A DNA stretch of 27,193 nucleotides from a virus: positions 1 through 27,193 of the IMG/VR virus record IMGVR_UViG_3300042534_000339, one strand, 5' to 3'. The position numbers were made by a program, and so were the translations under genes. The stretch's first letter is position 1. Each line of letters opens with the position of its first letter. Below, one piece after another: positions 15,339 to 23,212 of this stretch. The notes beneath the pieces were generated by a model, which saw only the letters and a list, made by a program, of their open reading frames with translations, did not search any database and had not been told where the DNA came from.

Positions 15339-15512
15339 ATGCTTAAATCAGTTGGATTCCCATCAACACGCACAGGCGACCAGACCATCGTAGATGGCAA
15401 TCTTGTCATTGGCACAGCAGGTAAAGGCATCGACTTTTCTGCCGATCCATCTGCTCCTGGAATGACCAGCGAAGCCACTACCGTCTACATCACCCCCGGC
15501 GAAGGCCCATGA
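15339..15512 (+). CDS. 57-aa tail-fibre-like fragment
   Basis: This short frame lies between two longer genes. It encodes TRTGDQTIVDGNLVIGTAGK, then GIDFSADPSAPGMTSEA. The NLVIGTAGKGIDFSA motif is a familiar block in the C-terminal part of phage tail fibre proteins, where it is usually followed by a long beta-rich tip. Here the protein stops after 57 residues, so it may be the remnant of a lost fibre tip or a separately expressed piece. Its TGA overlaps the ATG of the next gene (ATGA at 15509). No strong ribosome binding site is seen, so coupling to the upstream gene is likely. Confidence 0.6.
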   Translation: MLKSVGFPSTRTGDQTIVDGNLVIGTAGKGIDFSADPSAPGMTSEATTVYITPGEGP

Positions 15513-15772
15513 CCCCCAAGACCGCCCGTGGCCCGGTGCGCTGGTTCCTCCGCACCACCGGTTACGCAGGCATCTGCCTGCCCCCGGTGGGCATCTTCAT
15601 CTTGGCCGCGCACCTCTACAGCGACCGCCTGATCCGGCACGAGCAGGCGCACTGGGCGCAGTGGCAGCGCATGGGCACAATCAGGTTCTACGCTGCGTAT
15701 CTGTGGGGGCTGCTGCGCCACGGTTACCGTAATCATCCGATGGAAATTGAAGCGCGTGGAGAAGAGGTTTGA
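15509..15772 (+). CDS. Small HExxH phage protein with a hydrophobic N-terminus
   Basis: The 87-aa protein has a hydrophobic stretch at about 17-36 and then RHEQAHWAQWQRMG (HEQAH at 44-48), with glutamates E79 and E81 in NHPMEIEAR as possible third zinc ligands. This is the layout of small membrane-linked phage proteins with a metallopeptidase signature; I remember similar ones near phage tail or lysis genes. Starts overlap the previous stop by 4 bases (ATGA). The gene is clearly GC-richer than its neighbours, which points to recent transfer. Whether it has peptidase activity is unproven. Confidence 0.65.
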   Translation: MTPKTARGPVRWFLRTTGYAGICLPPVGIFILAAHLYSDRLIRHEQAHWAQWQRMGTIRFYAAYLWGLLRHGYRNHPMEIEARGEEV

Positions 15773-15774
15773 CC

Positions 15775-15978
15775 ATGAATTCAAAATCTGATTTTGCACA
15801 TCTCACAGAAGAGCAGATCGAAGAAATTGCTGAGCGTGCTGCAGAGCGTGCTATGAAGAAGCTCACGGATCATATGTACAAAGAAGTCGGCCGCGGCGTT
15901 GTGAACAAACTCTTCTGGATCATTGGCGTCATTTCTGTTGGCCTGTATCTCTGGCTAAAACAGAAGGGAGTTTTGTAA
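15775..15978 (+). CDS. One-TM phage protein (DUF6127-like, possible holin or spanin helper)
   Basis: The frame is open from a TTG at 15769, but the ATG at 15775, two bases after the previous stop, is preferred; the product has 67 residues. A charged coiled helix (LTEEQIEEIAERAAERAMKK) is followed by one C-terminal membrane segment (NKLFWIIGVISVGLYLWL) and a short basic tail. The shape recalls DUF6127-like phage proteins, a resemblance from memory. A membrane role in lysis or in tail/DNA entry is possible. Its TAA overlaps the next ATG by one base (TAATG), so the two are translationally coupled. Confidence 0.65.
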   Translation: MNSKSDFAHLTEEQIEEIAERAAERAMKKLTDHMYKEVGRGVVNKLFWIIGVISVGLYLWLKQKGVL

Positions 15979-17708
15979 TGGCCATTCAAAGATTTCGCCT
16001 TGCTCTCAACAACGCTTCATTTCCATTTGTATCCACCGAAGCACCGAGAGCAACATTTGTTCCTGGCCTTGATCTTCCTAACCGCGCACCGCGCGGCTAT
16101 GTTGCTGGCCCAGAATCTGCAGACTACAATCTCACACAGATTATCTATGGTGAGAACTTCATGCCTGTTGGCTCCGGAGTGCGGTCCGTAGGGTATAAGC
16201 AAGTCATTGCGCCGACAGCCAATACTGATTTTGATTCTGTATTCCCCCTGCGGGATCAGGATGAGAACTATGTTCTTTACAGTCCTGGCAAAGGCAAGAA
16301 CTACGTCTACGATACTACTACTTCCGCATGGACGACTGAGACGATTCCGTCTATTTATGGTCTCACTCTGGATGCAGGCTCAAACCCTGCAAACAGCAAA
16401 GTCACCTATGCGTATGTGGAAGGCTATACGTTTGTTTGCTTCTCAAGACTGAAGTCAAATGATCCAAGTCCTGTGGACATGAGCATTCTGCTCTGGGATC
16501 CTACGACAAAAACATTTGATGTTCCGACTGCAGTCATTCTCAATCTGTTCAGCCTGACTGGTGCAAACTTTGTGCCTGGAGAGATTGACGGAATCTCTGC
16601 ATCTTCTGGCTATTTGCTTGTCTGGTCTGGCAACAGAATTGCTTGGGCATTTGATTTTGCGGCGGCCGGCGTATTTGACTTTGACGTCGTAGTTTCTGGC
16701 GAGCCTACAGGCTCAAGTGCTGTAGTGCCGCCAGATGTCAAAGGGCCAATCGCTGCAGTCATTCAAGTCTCTGGCGGCTTCATTGCATTCACATCTCGCA
16801 ATGCTCAAGGCGCACAGTTCAATCCTAACTCTCTTTCTGCCCCCTGGGTGTTTCGTGAGATTCCAAACGCCGGCGGACTGGAGAGTTACGAGCAAGCCAC
16901 AGTGGAAGGAAATCTTGGGGCAGTCATTGCATATACTACCTCAGGACTGCAAAAGGTTTCACTGAACTCTTCGGAGCTTGTGCACGCTGATTTGAGTGAT
17001 TTTATTGCTGCACGGCAGATTGAAAGATATAATAGCTCTAATCAAACTCTGACACAAGCGTCAACTACGCTTGATTTTTATGTCAAGATTTCTGACGTAG
17101 GAAATCGATACATTGTTCTTTCTTACGGCACATATCCAGGCATCTACTCCTTTGCACTTGTGTATGATGCTGCAGTGCAGCGGTGGGGCAAATTGCGGAT
17201 TGTGCACAGGGATTGTTTCTATTACAACTACGGCGTCATCACTGCGCCATTGACTTATTCAATGCTGGGGGATGTTCCGTATTCTCTCTTTAGCAGCACC
17301 ACATATCTGCAAACCACACAGCAAAGCAATGCTTTTACTGCAGCTCCGCATGGTCTGGCATTTCTGCTTGAGACTGGGGAAGTGCAGATTGCAGACTGGT
17401 CAAAGCAAGAGAGAGCTACGCAGGACACTGGCGTCGTAGTCATAGGCCGCGTGCAACTCACGCGCGCAAGGAATATTCAACTCAACCGTGCTGAGATTGA
17501 GGGCTTCTCCTCTGGCAACGCCTACATTGTTCCTTCCGCAGATGGCAAGACTCTTCTTTCTCCTCAAGCACTAACTCTGATCTCTGCCATTGATGAGTAC
17601 AAACTCTATGGCACCATGACAGATTGCAAGAATTTTAATCTCATTCTTCAAGGGACATTTGATCTCAGCACTATCGTGCTGGAAGCAATGCCCACAAGCC
17701 AGCTGTAA
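15978..17708 (+). CDS. Probable tail nozzle/tubular protein
   Basis: The 576-aa protein is almost wholly beta-type, with repeated short Gly-rich strands and aromatic residues, as in the beta-propeller nozzle proteins that close the tail of podoviruses. The N-terminus (MAIQRFRLALNNASFPFVST) and the stretches NYVLYSPGKGKNYVYD and GLQKVSLNSSELVHADLSDF look like structural repeats. It follows the adaptor and fibre genes, where a tail tube or nozzle gene is expected. No catalytic motif is seen. It overlaps the upstream one-TM gene by one base. A different tail structural role cannot be excluded. Confidence 0.55.
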   Translation: MAIQRFRLALNNASFPFVSTEAPRATFVPGLDLPNRAPRGYVAGPESADYNLTQIIYGENFMPVGSGVRSVGYKQVIAPTANTDFDSVFPLRDQDENYVLYSPGKGKNYVYDTTTSAWTTETIPSIYGLTLDAGSNPANSKVTYAYVEGYTFVCFSRLKSNDPSPVDMSILLWDPTTKTFDVPTAVILNLFSLTGANFVPGEIDGISASSGYLLVWSGNRIAWAFDFAAAGVFDFDVVVSGEPTGSSAVVPPDVKGPIAAVIQVSGGFIAFTSRNAQGAQFNPNSLSAPWVFREIPNAGGLESYEQATVEGNLGAVIAYTTSGLQKVSLNSSELVHADLSDFIAARQIERYNSSNQTLTQASTTLDFYVKISDVGNRYIVLSYGTYPGIYSFALVYDAAVQRWGKLRIVHRDCFYYNYGVITAPLTYSMLGDVPYSLFSSTTYLQTTQQSNAFTAAPHGLAFLLETGEVQIADWSKQERATQDTGVVVIGRVQLTRARNIQLNRAEIEGFSSGNAYIVPSADGKTLLSPQALTLISAIDEYKLYGTMTDCKNFNLILQGTFDLSTIVLEAMPTSQL

Positions 17709-17710
17709 TC

Positions 17711-18712
17711 ATGCCACAGTTTCTTGTCTCCGCCGGTCTGCCGCTGTATCCTGCAGGACTCTCTGACAAGGAGGCGGCTATCATTGTGCCGCTGTACAAT
17801 GCAATCAATGCACTGTCTCAGCAAGTTGCAGCAGTCACTGGCAATGTTAGATATACTGAAGGCGAGCAGGCAACGTATGACCAGTTCACAAAACTGATTT
17901 CTGCGCGGGAGCAGAAGATCTTTGTCAAGGCTGGCGAAGTGTTGGCGTATGGTAATGTTGTAACTCTCAGCCTGTCTGGTGGCAAAGTGGTTGCAAACAA
18001 AGCTGATGCAACTGATCTCGCCAAGCCTGGACACGCAATTATTGATGCGCCGGCAGGCATTGCATTGAATGGCTACGGCGAGGCAATTCTCCTCACTGGC
18101 AGGACTCTGGGAATCACAGGCACCACATTCATGGCGCCGTATTATCTCAGCACCGCAGGGCAAGTGCAGGCTACAAGGCCACATGGCCCTGGCATTATTA
18201 CTCAATTCATTGGCTACGGTCTTGGGTCTGCCGGTTTTTATGCCGCCATTCAAAATCAGCAAGACACTGATTATGGTGCGTTTGTCAGTACGCAAGATCA
18301 AACTATAGCCACTGTTGGCACGCCACAGGCAGTGACTTTTAATACTACAAATGTTTCTCGCGGCGTCAGTGTAGGATCTCCAAACTCTCGCATTTATGTC
18401 ACTAAGCAGGGAGCCTACAACTTTCAATTCTCGCTGCAAGTGGATAAGACTTCTGGAAGCAGGGGCTCAATCTGGATCTGGCCGCGGGTGAATGGCGTAG
18501 ATATTGCAGACTCTGCCTCTATTGTCACCATCAAAGACAATCATTCTGAAACAGTCCCGGCATGGAACTTTGTGCTTGCACTGAATGCAGGAGACTATTT
18601 TGAACTCATGTGGGATGTGGACACTGCAGATCTGAGGCTGGAATATTTTGCTGCCACAGCTACAGTTCCAGAGATTCCATCTGCAATTCTGACTGTGACA
18701 AACAATCTGTAA
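17711..18712 (+). CDS. Receptor-binding or tail-tip structural protein
   Basis: The 333-aa protein has a short helical N-terminus (LSDKEAAIIVPLYNAINALS) for trimerisation or attachment, a beta-rich middle, and a C-terminal jelly-roll-like domain (about 205-333). That domain carries SRIYVTKQGAYNFQFSLQVD and IWPRVNGVDIADSASIVTIK, a pattern seen in receptor-binding and fibre-tip proteins of many phages. It starts 2 bases after the nozzle stop without an obvious ribosome binding site, so coupling is likely. It may sit at the tail tip beside the nozzle. Confidence 0.65.
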   Translation: MPQFLVSAGLPLYPAGLSDKEAAIIVPLYNAINALSQQVAAVTGNVRYTEGEQATYDQFTKLISAREQKIFVKAGEVLAYGNVVTLSLSGGKVVANKADATDLAKPGHAIIDAPAGIALNGYGEAILLTGRTLGITGTTFMAPYYLSTAGQVQATRPHGPGIITQFIGYGLGSAGFYAAIQNQQDTDYGAFVSTQDQTIATVGTPQAVTFNTTNVSRGVSVGSPNSRIYVTKQGAYNFQFSLQVDKTSGSRGSIWIWPRVNGVDIADSASIVTIKDNHSETVPAWNFVLALNAGDYFELMWDVDTADLRLEYFAATATVPEIPSAILTVTNNL

Positions 18713-18723
18713 GGAGTTTGCCT

Positions 18724-19107
18724 GTGACATTTAAATTCTCAGCTCGCAGCGTTGAAAAGCTCAACACTGCACATCCTGATCTACAACTGGTCATGATGCA
18801 GGCCATTACTCTGACTCCTATTGACTTTGCAATCACTGAGGGGATCAGGACTGTGAAGAAACAACGGACTCTGGTTATCCGTGGCGCCAGCAAGACCATG
18901 AACTCACGTCATCTCACTGGGCACGCTGTGGATGTGGCTGCATATATTGGCAGAGAAGTCCGCTGGGACTGGCCACTGTATGAACTCATTGCAGATTCTG
19001 TGAAACAAGCTGCAAAGAATCTCAAAATTCCAATCGAGTGGGGCGGAGATTGGAAGCGGTTTCGTGACGGCCCTCATTTTCAACTTCCTTGGGAGATCTA
19101 TCCATGA
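18724..19107 (+). CDS. Endolysin, M15 family L-Ala-D-Glu/D-Ala-D-Ala-type peptidase
   Basis: The 127-aa protein carries the M15 (VanY-like) signature SRHLTGHAVD at 61-70, giving zinc ligands H63 and D70, and DGPHFQL with the third ligand H118. WGGDW just before supplies the usual catalytic acidic residue (D109). It cuts the peptide cross-bridges or stems of peptidoglycan to release progeny. The GTG at 18724 is chosen because AAGGAG (18712-18717) lies ahead of it; in-frame codons upstream overlap the previous gene. There is no signal peptide, so it needs the holin encoded next, which overlaps its stop (ATGA). Confidence 0.92.
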   Translation: MTFKFSARSVEKLNTAHPDLQLVMMQAITLTPIDFAITEGIRTVKKQRTLVIRGASKTMNSRHLTGHAVDVAAYIGREVRWDWPLYELIADSVKQAAKNLKIPIEWGGDWKRFRDGPHFQLPWEIYP

Positions 19108-19271
19108 CTTCGAGTGTTATTCAAGCTCTTGTTCGCCACCTTTTGACTGCCGTTGCTGGTGGTTTTGCTGTCAAATACGGCATTGATGGTGGCACGATGG
19201 ACGTGATTATTGGTGGTGCAGCTGCTGCCGCTGGCGTCGCGTGGAGTGTGTACGACAAAGCCAAGAAGTAA
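19104..19271 (+). CDS. Small holin (Pam3-gp28-like)
   Basis: The 55-aa protein starts inside the endolysin stop (ATGA at 19104). It has two hydrophobic segments, about 9-25 (RHLLTAVAGGFAVKYG) and 31-50 (MDVIIGGAAAAAGVAWSVYD), and a basic C-terminus (KAKK). The pattern of RHLLTA, a short polar turn and a Gly/Ala-rich second helix resembles small phage holins of the Pam3-gp28 type. It would form membrane lesions that let the signal-less endolysin reach the cell wall. Size and operon context support the call. Confidence 0.8.
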   Translation: MTSSVIQALVRHLLTAVAGGFAVKYGIDGGTMDVIIGGAAAAAGVAWSVYDKAKK

Positions 19272-19293
19272 TTCAGGCTTTTTCACAGGATGT

Positions 19294-19338
19294 GTGCCTG
19301 CTGGTATTTCTGGGGATACCTAGAATATTAGCAGGCAC
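19294..19338 (+). promoter_or_regulatory. Bulged hairpin between lysis and internal-virion genes
   Basis: GTGCCTGCT (19294-19302) pairs with AGCAGGCAC (19330-19338), and GGTAT (19303-19307) pairs with ATACC (19316-19320) on top, leaving a 9-base bulge on the 3' side. No T tract follows, so it is not a standard terminator. It may stabilise or process the mRNA ahead of the internal virion genes. Confidence 0.6.
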
Positions 19339-19359
19339 TTTGCATTGGAGTAAAGAATT

Positions 19360-20235
19360 ATGGCTGATGGAAAAGTTCCACAATCAAGTGGCACAGGGTT
19401 GGAAGCAGTTATTCAACTCGCTGATTTGCTTGGTGGGAAGCGACAAACTACCACCCAGACAATGAATCCTGGAGATGTTGCTGCACTGCAAAAAGTTGTT
19501 GCAGACGCGCAATCTCAGGATTTTACCAAGCTGCTTGAAAGTATTTTTGCTCAAGCACAGGGTGCAATTCCACAAGTTGGTGCAAATTATGGCCGACGCA
19601 TGGGGAGATCTTATGGCAACGTCGGCGCACAGTCCGCACTCAATGAGATTCTCAAGCAAGCTACGCTTGAAGGTCAGAAACAGATTGCTGAACAGCAGAT
19701 CCGCAACAGAGAGCTTCAGGCGAATGCGGGCGCAGCAATTGCACAAGCCACAAAAGGCACCACGCAAACTACTTCACAGCGCACAAAGAATCCGTTGGGT
19801 GCGCCCATTGGCTTGCTTCTTGCTGCCAATGCCCTCAATGATGTGAGCAAGGGTGCAGTATTTGAGATGCCCAAGAAGATTCTTGGTGGCATTGGCGCTG
19901 GACTTGGCAGTGGTGGCGGATCTGGTGGCTCTGTGAGTTCTGCTCCGGCATACTCTGCACCTACGGCAGCTCCTCAAGTCACTGCAATGTCTGCGCCGGC
20001 AGCGGCAAGACCGTTGACTAGTGCCCCGGCGCAAGGCTTTAGCCTCTTCCCAGAGGTTTCTCTTTCTGCTCCAAACTGGGCGGCAGGTGATTCTGGTCTG
20101 GGGCAGTTTGTGCAAAATCCGATCAGTACCATTACTGACATTGCAACAGCACCTATTCAGTGGGGCATGCAAGGTATTGACTATGCTTCTGAGCAGGTAA
20201 ACAATATTTGGAAACTTCTGAGCGGTGGAAGGTAA
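19360..20235 (+). CDS. Probable internal virion (ejection) protein A
   Basis: The 291-aa protein has a helical N-terminal half (about 35-130; ALQKVVADAQSQDFTKLLES) and a low-complexity Gly/Ser/Ala/Pro-rich C-terminal half (GSGGGSGGSVSSAPAYSAPT). A hydrophobic stretch lies at about 148-160 (IGLLLAANAL). Such proteins lie after the tail genes in podoviruses and are thought to be packed in the head and ejected with DNA to form a channel. TTGGAG lies 10 bases ahead of the ATG. The role is inferred from position and composition. Confidence 0.6.
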   Translation: MADGKVPQSSGTGLEAVIQLADLLGGKRQTTTQTMNPGDVAALQKVVADAQSQDFTKLLESIFAQAQGAIPQVGANYGRRMGRSYGNVGAQSALNEILKQATLEGQKQIAEQQIRNRELQANAGAAIAQATKGTTQTTSQRTKNPLGAPIGLLLAANALNDVSKGAVFEMPKKILGGIGAGLGSGGGSGGSVSSAPAYSAPTAAPQVTAMSAPAAARPLTSAPAQGFSLFPEVSLSAPNWAAGDSGLGQFVQNPISTITDIATAPIQWGMQGIDYASEQVNNIWKLLSGGR

Positions 20236-20239
20236 GATC

Positions 20240-21364
20240 ATGGCAACCCAACCTCTCGGCGGAAACAGGGCATATTATACTCCTTCCTTTTTTGGATCTG
20301 GCAATGCTGCGTTTGATCCTAGCGGAGGAGTTGGGACTGCTGCCATTGGTGAAGCAGATGCCCTAAGGGCACTTATTTCTGCCATGTTGCAAGGGTTTAC
20401 TCCTGACCCTGGCAATCAAATGAGTGGCGGCGTTGATCTTGGTACTGGTGGTTCAGATTTCGGCAGTGGAGTTGTTGGTGGTGACACTGCAGGCGGCAGT
20501 GAGATGCCTGTGGATCCCATCACTGGGCAGCAAACACTGAACACTATTAGCAAAGCTGGACAAGCACTAGGAATGATCTCGGGCATGACTGGAAACCCTG
20601 ATCTTGGAAATTTTTTGAACACTGCTGGGCAACTGTCTGGCGCCGTTGCTGGTGCATACAATGACCCCGTGCGGCAAGCCTTGCAAGATCAATTCAATGA
20701 AGATCTTGAAATGGCAGGCTTGGAGGGAAATATTGATTATGGCTCTTACGGCTACAATCCTGCGGGTGTCGCAGCTGCAAATGTTGCACCAATTTTTGCA
20801 AATGTTGCAGGATTGAGTCCTATTCTTGGAGGCCTTGCAAGAGAAGGCATTATGCTGGCTGCTGACCCTGTGACAAGCACTCCAGCAGATCTTGCAAAGA
20901 GTGGCGTGGATGCTCTTGTGCCAGGTATTTTGAATGGTATTGTACGGGCACTGGCAGGAAATACTATTGGGGAGCAAATTAAAGGAGCATTGACTCCTGT
21001 TGAAACTGCCGTCCCTGTCGAAGACCGCAGTACGTACCCTGGCGAAGCTCCAGCAGGCAAAACTCCAGAGCAAGCACTAGCAGAAATGCTTGCAGAAGGT
21101 GTCAATGTCAACATGCTAGACGCCGGCATTCCGCAAGTTTCAGATACTATTGAACCTATGTCCACTCAGCTTGAGGCATCAGGATCTCCACAAAGTATGA
21201 GTGTGGAAAGTCCTGTTGGAACTGTGAGTGACACTGATTTCTTCTCTGCAATGGATGCAATATCTAGCTTTGGTAGCAGTAGCGATAGCGTTACTAGCTC
21301 TGCAGAATCTGGAGGTGACTTCGGCTTTGCAGATGCCTCCGCCGATGGCTATGGATATTATTAA
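20240..21364 (+). CDS. Probable internal virion protein B, Gly-rich
   Basis: A GTG further upstream in the same frame is rejected because GGAAGGTAAG places the ribosome binding site ahead of the ATG at 20240. The 374-aa product is Gly/Ala/Ser-rich throughout with Gly-Gly turns (GGVDLGTGGSDFGSGVVGGD), and hydrophobic patches such as LGMISGMTG and GILNGIVRALAG. The C-terminus is Ser-rich and acidic. It sits between two helical ejection-type proteins. A role in the internal core or as a membrane-active ejected protein is inferred; no known domain is recognised. Confidence 0.55.
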   Translation: MATQPLGGNRAYYTPSFFGSGNAAFDPSGGVGTAAIGEADALRALISAMLQGFTPDPGNQMSGGVDLGTGGSDFGSGVVGGDTAGGSEMPVDPITGQQTLNTISKAGQALGMISGMTGNPDLGNFLNTAGQLSGAVAGAYNDPVRQALQDQFNEDLEMAGLEGNIDYGSYGYNPAGVAAANVAPIFANVAGLSPILGGLAREGIMLAADPVTSTPADLAKSGVDALVPGILNGIVRALAGNTIGEQIKGALTPVETAVPVEDRSTYPGEAPAGKTPEQALAEMLAEGVNVNMLDAGIPQVSDTIEPMSTQLEASGSPQSMSVESPVGTVSDTDFFSAMDAISSFGSSSDSVTSSAESGGDFGFADASADGYGYY

Positions 21365-21392
21365 ATTTTAAGGCCCACACAAGGAATCAATC

Positions 21393-23162
21393 ATGGATCT
21401 GAACGCACTGCTCCAAAGCTCTCTTGCTGGCCTGACTTCAACTACAGACGCACGAGTCAAGCAACTCAATGAGCAAACTGCAGCAATGACTGCAGAAACT
21501 CAGCGAATTGAAGAGCTCATGACTGGAAGCACTACTGTTGCTAGGAATGCTGCAAACGCCGCGGCTCAAGTGGCTGGCCAGCGTGCTGGCGTGCAGGCTG
21601 AAGTTGACACTGCTATCCAACGTATTGATGATCTGTTCGGTGTAGATCCAGATCAGAACAACTCTGTTATTCAGCAGCGCATGGCAGAGTATACGTCTGC
21701 GGAAGATGCTCGCAAGCGTGTGCGGAAAGAATATGACTCTCTGACGGGGACATCTCTGCTTTCCAATCCAGTCACTTATATTCTCAACCAGCTCAAACTT
21801 CCTACTGTTGCAGCACAGCACAATGCTCTTGTGGACATGCGGGACGCGGCGGCAGGTGATATTGCTACACGTCAGCGTCTTGCCACTGCTCAGCGCAGCG
21901 CACAGCTTCCCAATGTTGCACAGCAGCTTAAAGAAGTCTCTCTTGCAGATGCTGAAGCAAAGCGTATGCAAGCTGAAGCTGAGATTCAATCTCGGGAAGC
22001 TACGATGGCGTCTCAGATGGCTGGACAGAAGCTGCAAATCTATGGACTGTCTGACCGTGCATTGCAAGCTCAAGGTGATTTGTTTAGTAAGCAACTCACC
22101 TTTGCATCTGTTCAAGCGCAGCGTGAAGCTACTGCAGCAGATCGTGCTGCAAGGCAGCAGATTCTTAACGAGGCAGCAGCAAAAAGATCTGCGGAAGACG
22201 CAGAAGTTGCAGAACTTAATACTAGGCTGGCTACAATTTCAGAATTCCTGGGCCGCGGCGATGCCCCAATGACAGTTGCAAAATTGAGAACTCTTGGCAA
22301 TCCCAAGCTCAGAGAAGCATGGCTTGCTGCAAGCACTGGCCAGCTTGGAGACAGTATTGCAGATTCTGTAGGTTTTATTCAAGCCAATGGAAATTTGCAA
22401 ACAATGGGCAGCACAAATTATTACGCCCCCATCGTGTTCCGGGGGTTTGCTTCAGGCCTGCGCAGCATTCAAGATAGTCTTGCTGCTGAAGCACGCACAA
22501 ATCCCAGCATTTCAGCTGTGATGAAGAAGCCAGCTGAAGCTGCCAAACTTGCGTCTGAGCGGTATACTGCTGATCTTATTGATTCTATGAGCAGCTTGAC
22601 TTCGCCAAATAGTTTGCTTGCAGAGCGATATGATCTCCTATTCAATCCGTACAGGGCAAATCACAAGATCATGCTTGCTGGCATCAATAGCAATCTTGCT
22701 CTGCGTGACAATGCAATGGTCAAAGCTTTGCAAGCATCCCAGATTGGCAAAGAAAGTGTTGTTGCTGCCAGTCCGAATATTCCAGTGGAATTGGAAAGGA
22801 ATGCGTTTCTCAGTATTATTGAGCAAGTCAAGGGCGGCACGCTTGGCGTAGATGATGCAGCTCGGCAGGTCACGCAATATTATACGGCCGGCGCTCGAAG
22901 CAATTTGCAATATTATCAATACACACTGTATGGCTTGCCCAGTCAGACAAACTACATGGTCACGCTGCCGGCGCCTGGAATGTTTTCTGATCCTGTGAAA
23001 GCTGACTTGATGAACTTTGCCAGCACAAAGACTGCAATTGCAAAGTACGCAAGGCAAAGTGTAATTCCTCAGCAGCTGTATAATGCTCCATTTATTGGTC
23101 CTGCACTGACTGGTGCCGAAGTAATTCGCAGCAGGATCATGCCAACGCCAGCAGCGCAATAA
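21393..23162 (+). CDS. Probable internal virion protein C, coiled-coil
   Basis: The 589-aa protein is almost entirely helical, with Ala/Gln/Glu/Arg-rich heptads at about 15-60 and 165-290 (SLADAEAKRMQAEAEIQSRE). The middle (AAQVAGQRAGVQAEVDTAIQ) and the C-terminal part contain a more globular region (YYQYTLYGLPSQTNYMVTLP). Long helical proteins of this size in this position form the inner core or the ejection conduit of podoviruses. AAGGA precedes the ATG. No enzymatic motif is seen. Confidence 0.6.
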   Translation: MDLNALLQSSLAGLTSTTDARVKQLNEQTAAMTAETQRIEELMTGSTTVARNAANAAAQVAGQRAGVQAEVDTAIQRIDDLFGVDPDQNNSVIQQRMAEYTSAEDARKRVRKEYDSLTGTSLLSNPVTYILNQLKLPTVAAQHNALVDMRDAAAGDIATRQRLATAQRSAQLPNVAQQLKEVSLADAEAKRMQAEAEIQSREATMASQMAGQKLQIYGLSDRALQAQGDLFSKQLTFASVQAQREATAADRAARQQILNEAAAKRSAEDAEVAELNTRLATISEFLGRGDAPMTVAKLRTLGNPKLREAWLAASTGQLGDSIADSVGFIQANGNLQTMGSTNYYAPIVFRGFASGLRSIQDSLAAEARTNPSISAVMKKPAEAAKLASERYTADLIDSMSSLTSPNSLLAERYDLLFNPYRANHKIMLAGINSNLALRDNAMVKALQASQIGKESVVAASPNIPVELERNAFLSIIEQVKGGTLGVDDAARQVTQYYTAGARSNLQYYQYTLYGLPSQTNYMVTLPAPGMFSDPVKADLMNFASTKTAIAKYARQSVIPQQLYNAPFIGPALTGAEVIRSRIMPTPAAQ

Positions 23163-23184
23163 GTCTCTTTCAACCTCAACTTTT

Positions 23185-23200
23185 TCATCCGATGGGATGA
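23185..23200 (+). promoter_or_regulatory. Small hairpin ahead of the last gene
   Basis: TCATCC (23185-23190) and GGATGA (23195-23200) form a perfect 6-bp stem with a GATG loop, just ahead of the ribosome binding site GAGGA. It may stabilise the messenger or tune translation. Confidence 0.45.
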
Positions 23201-23212
23201 CACGAGGACAAC

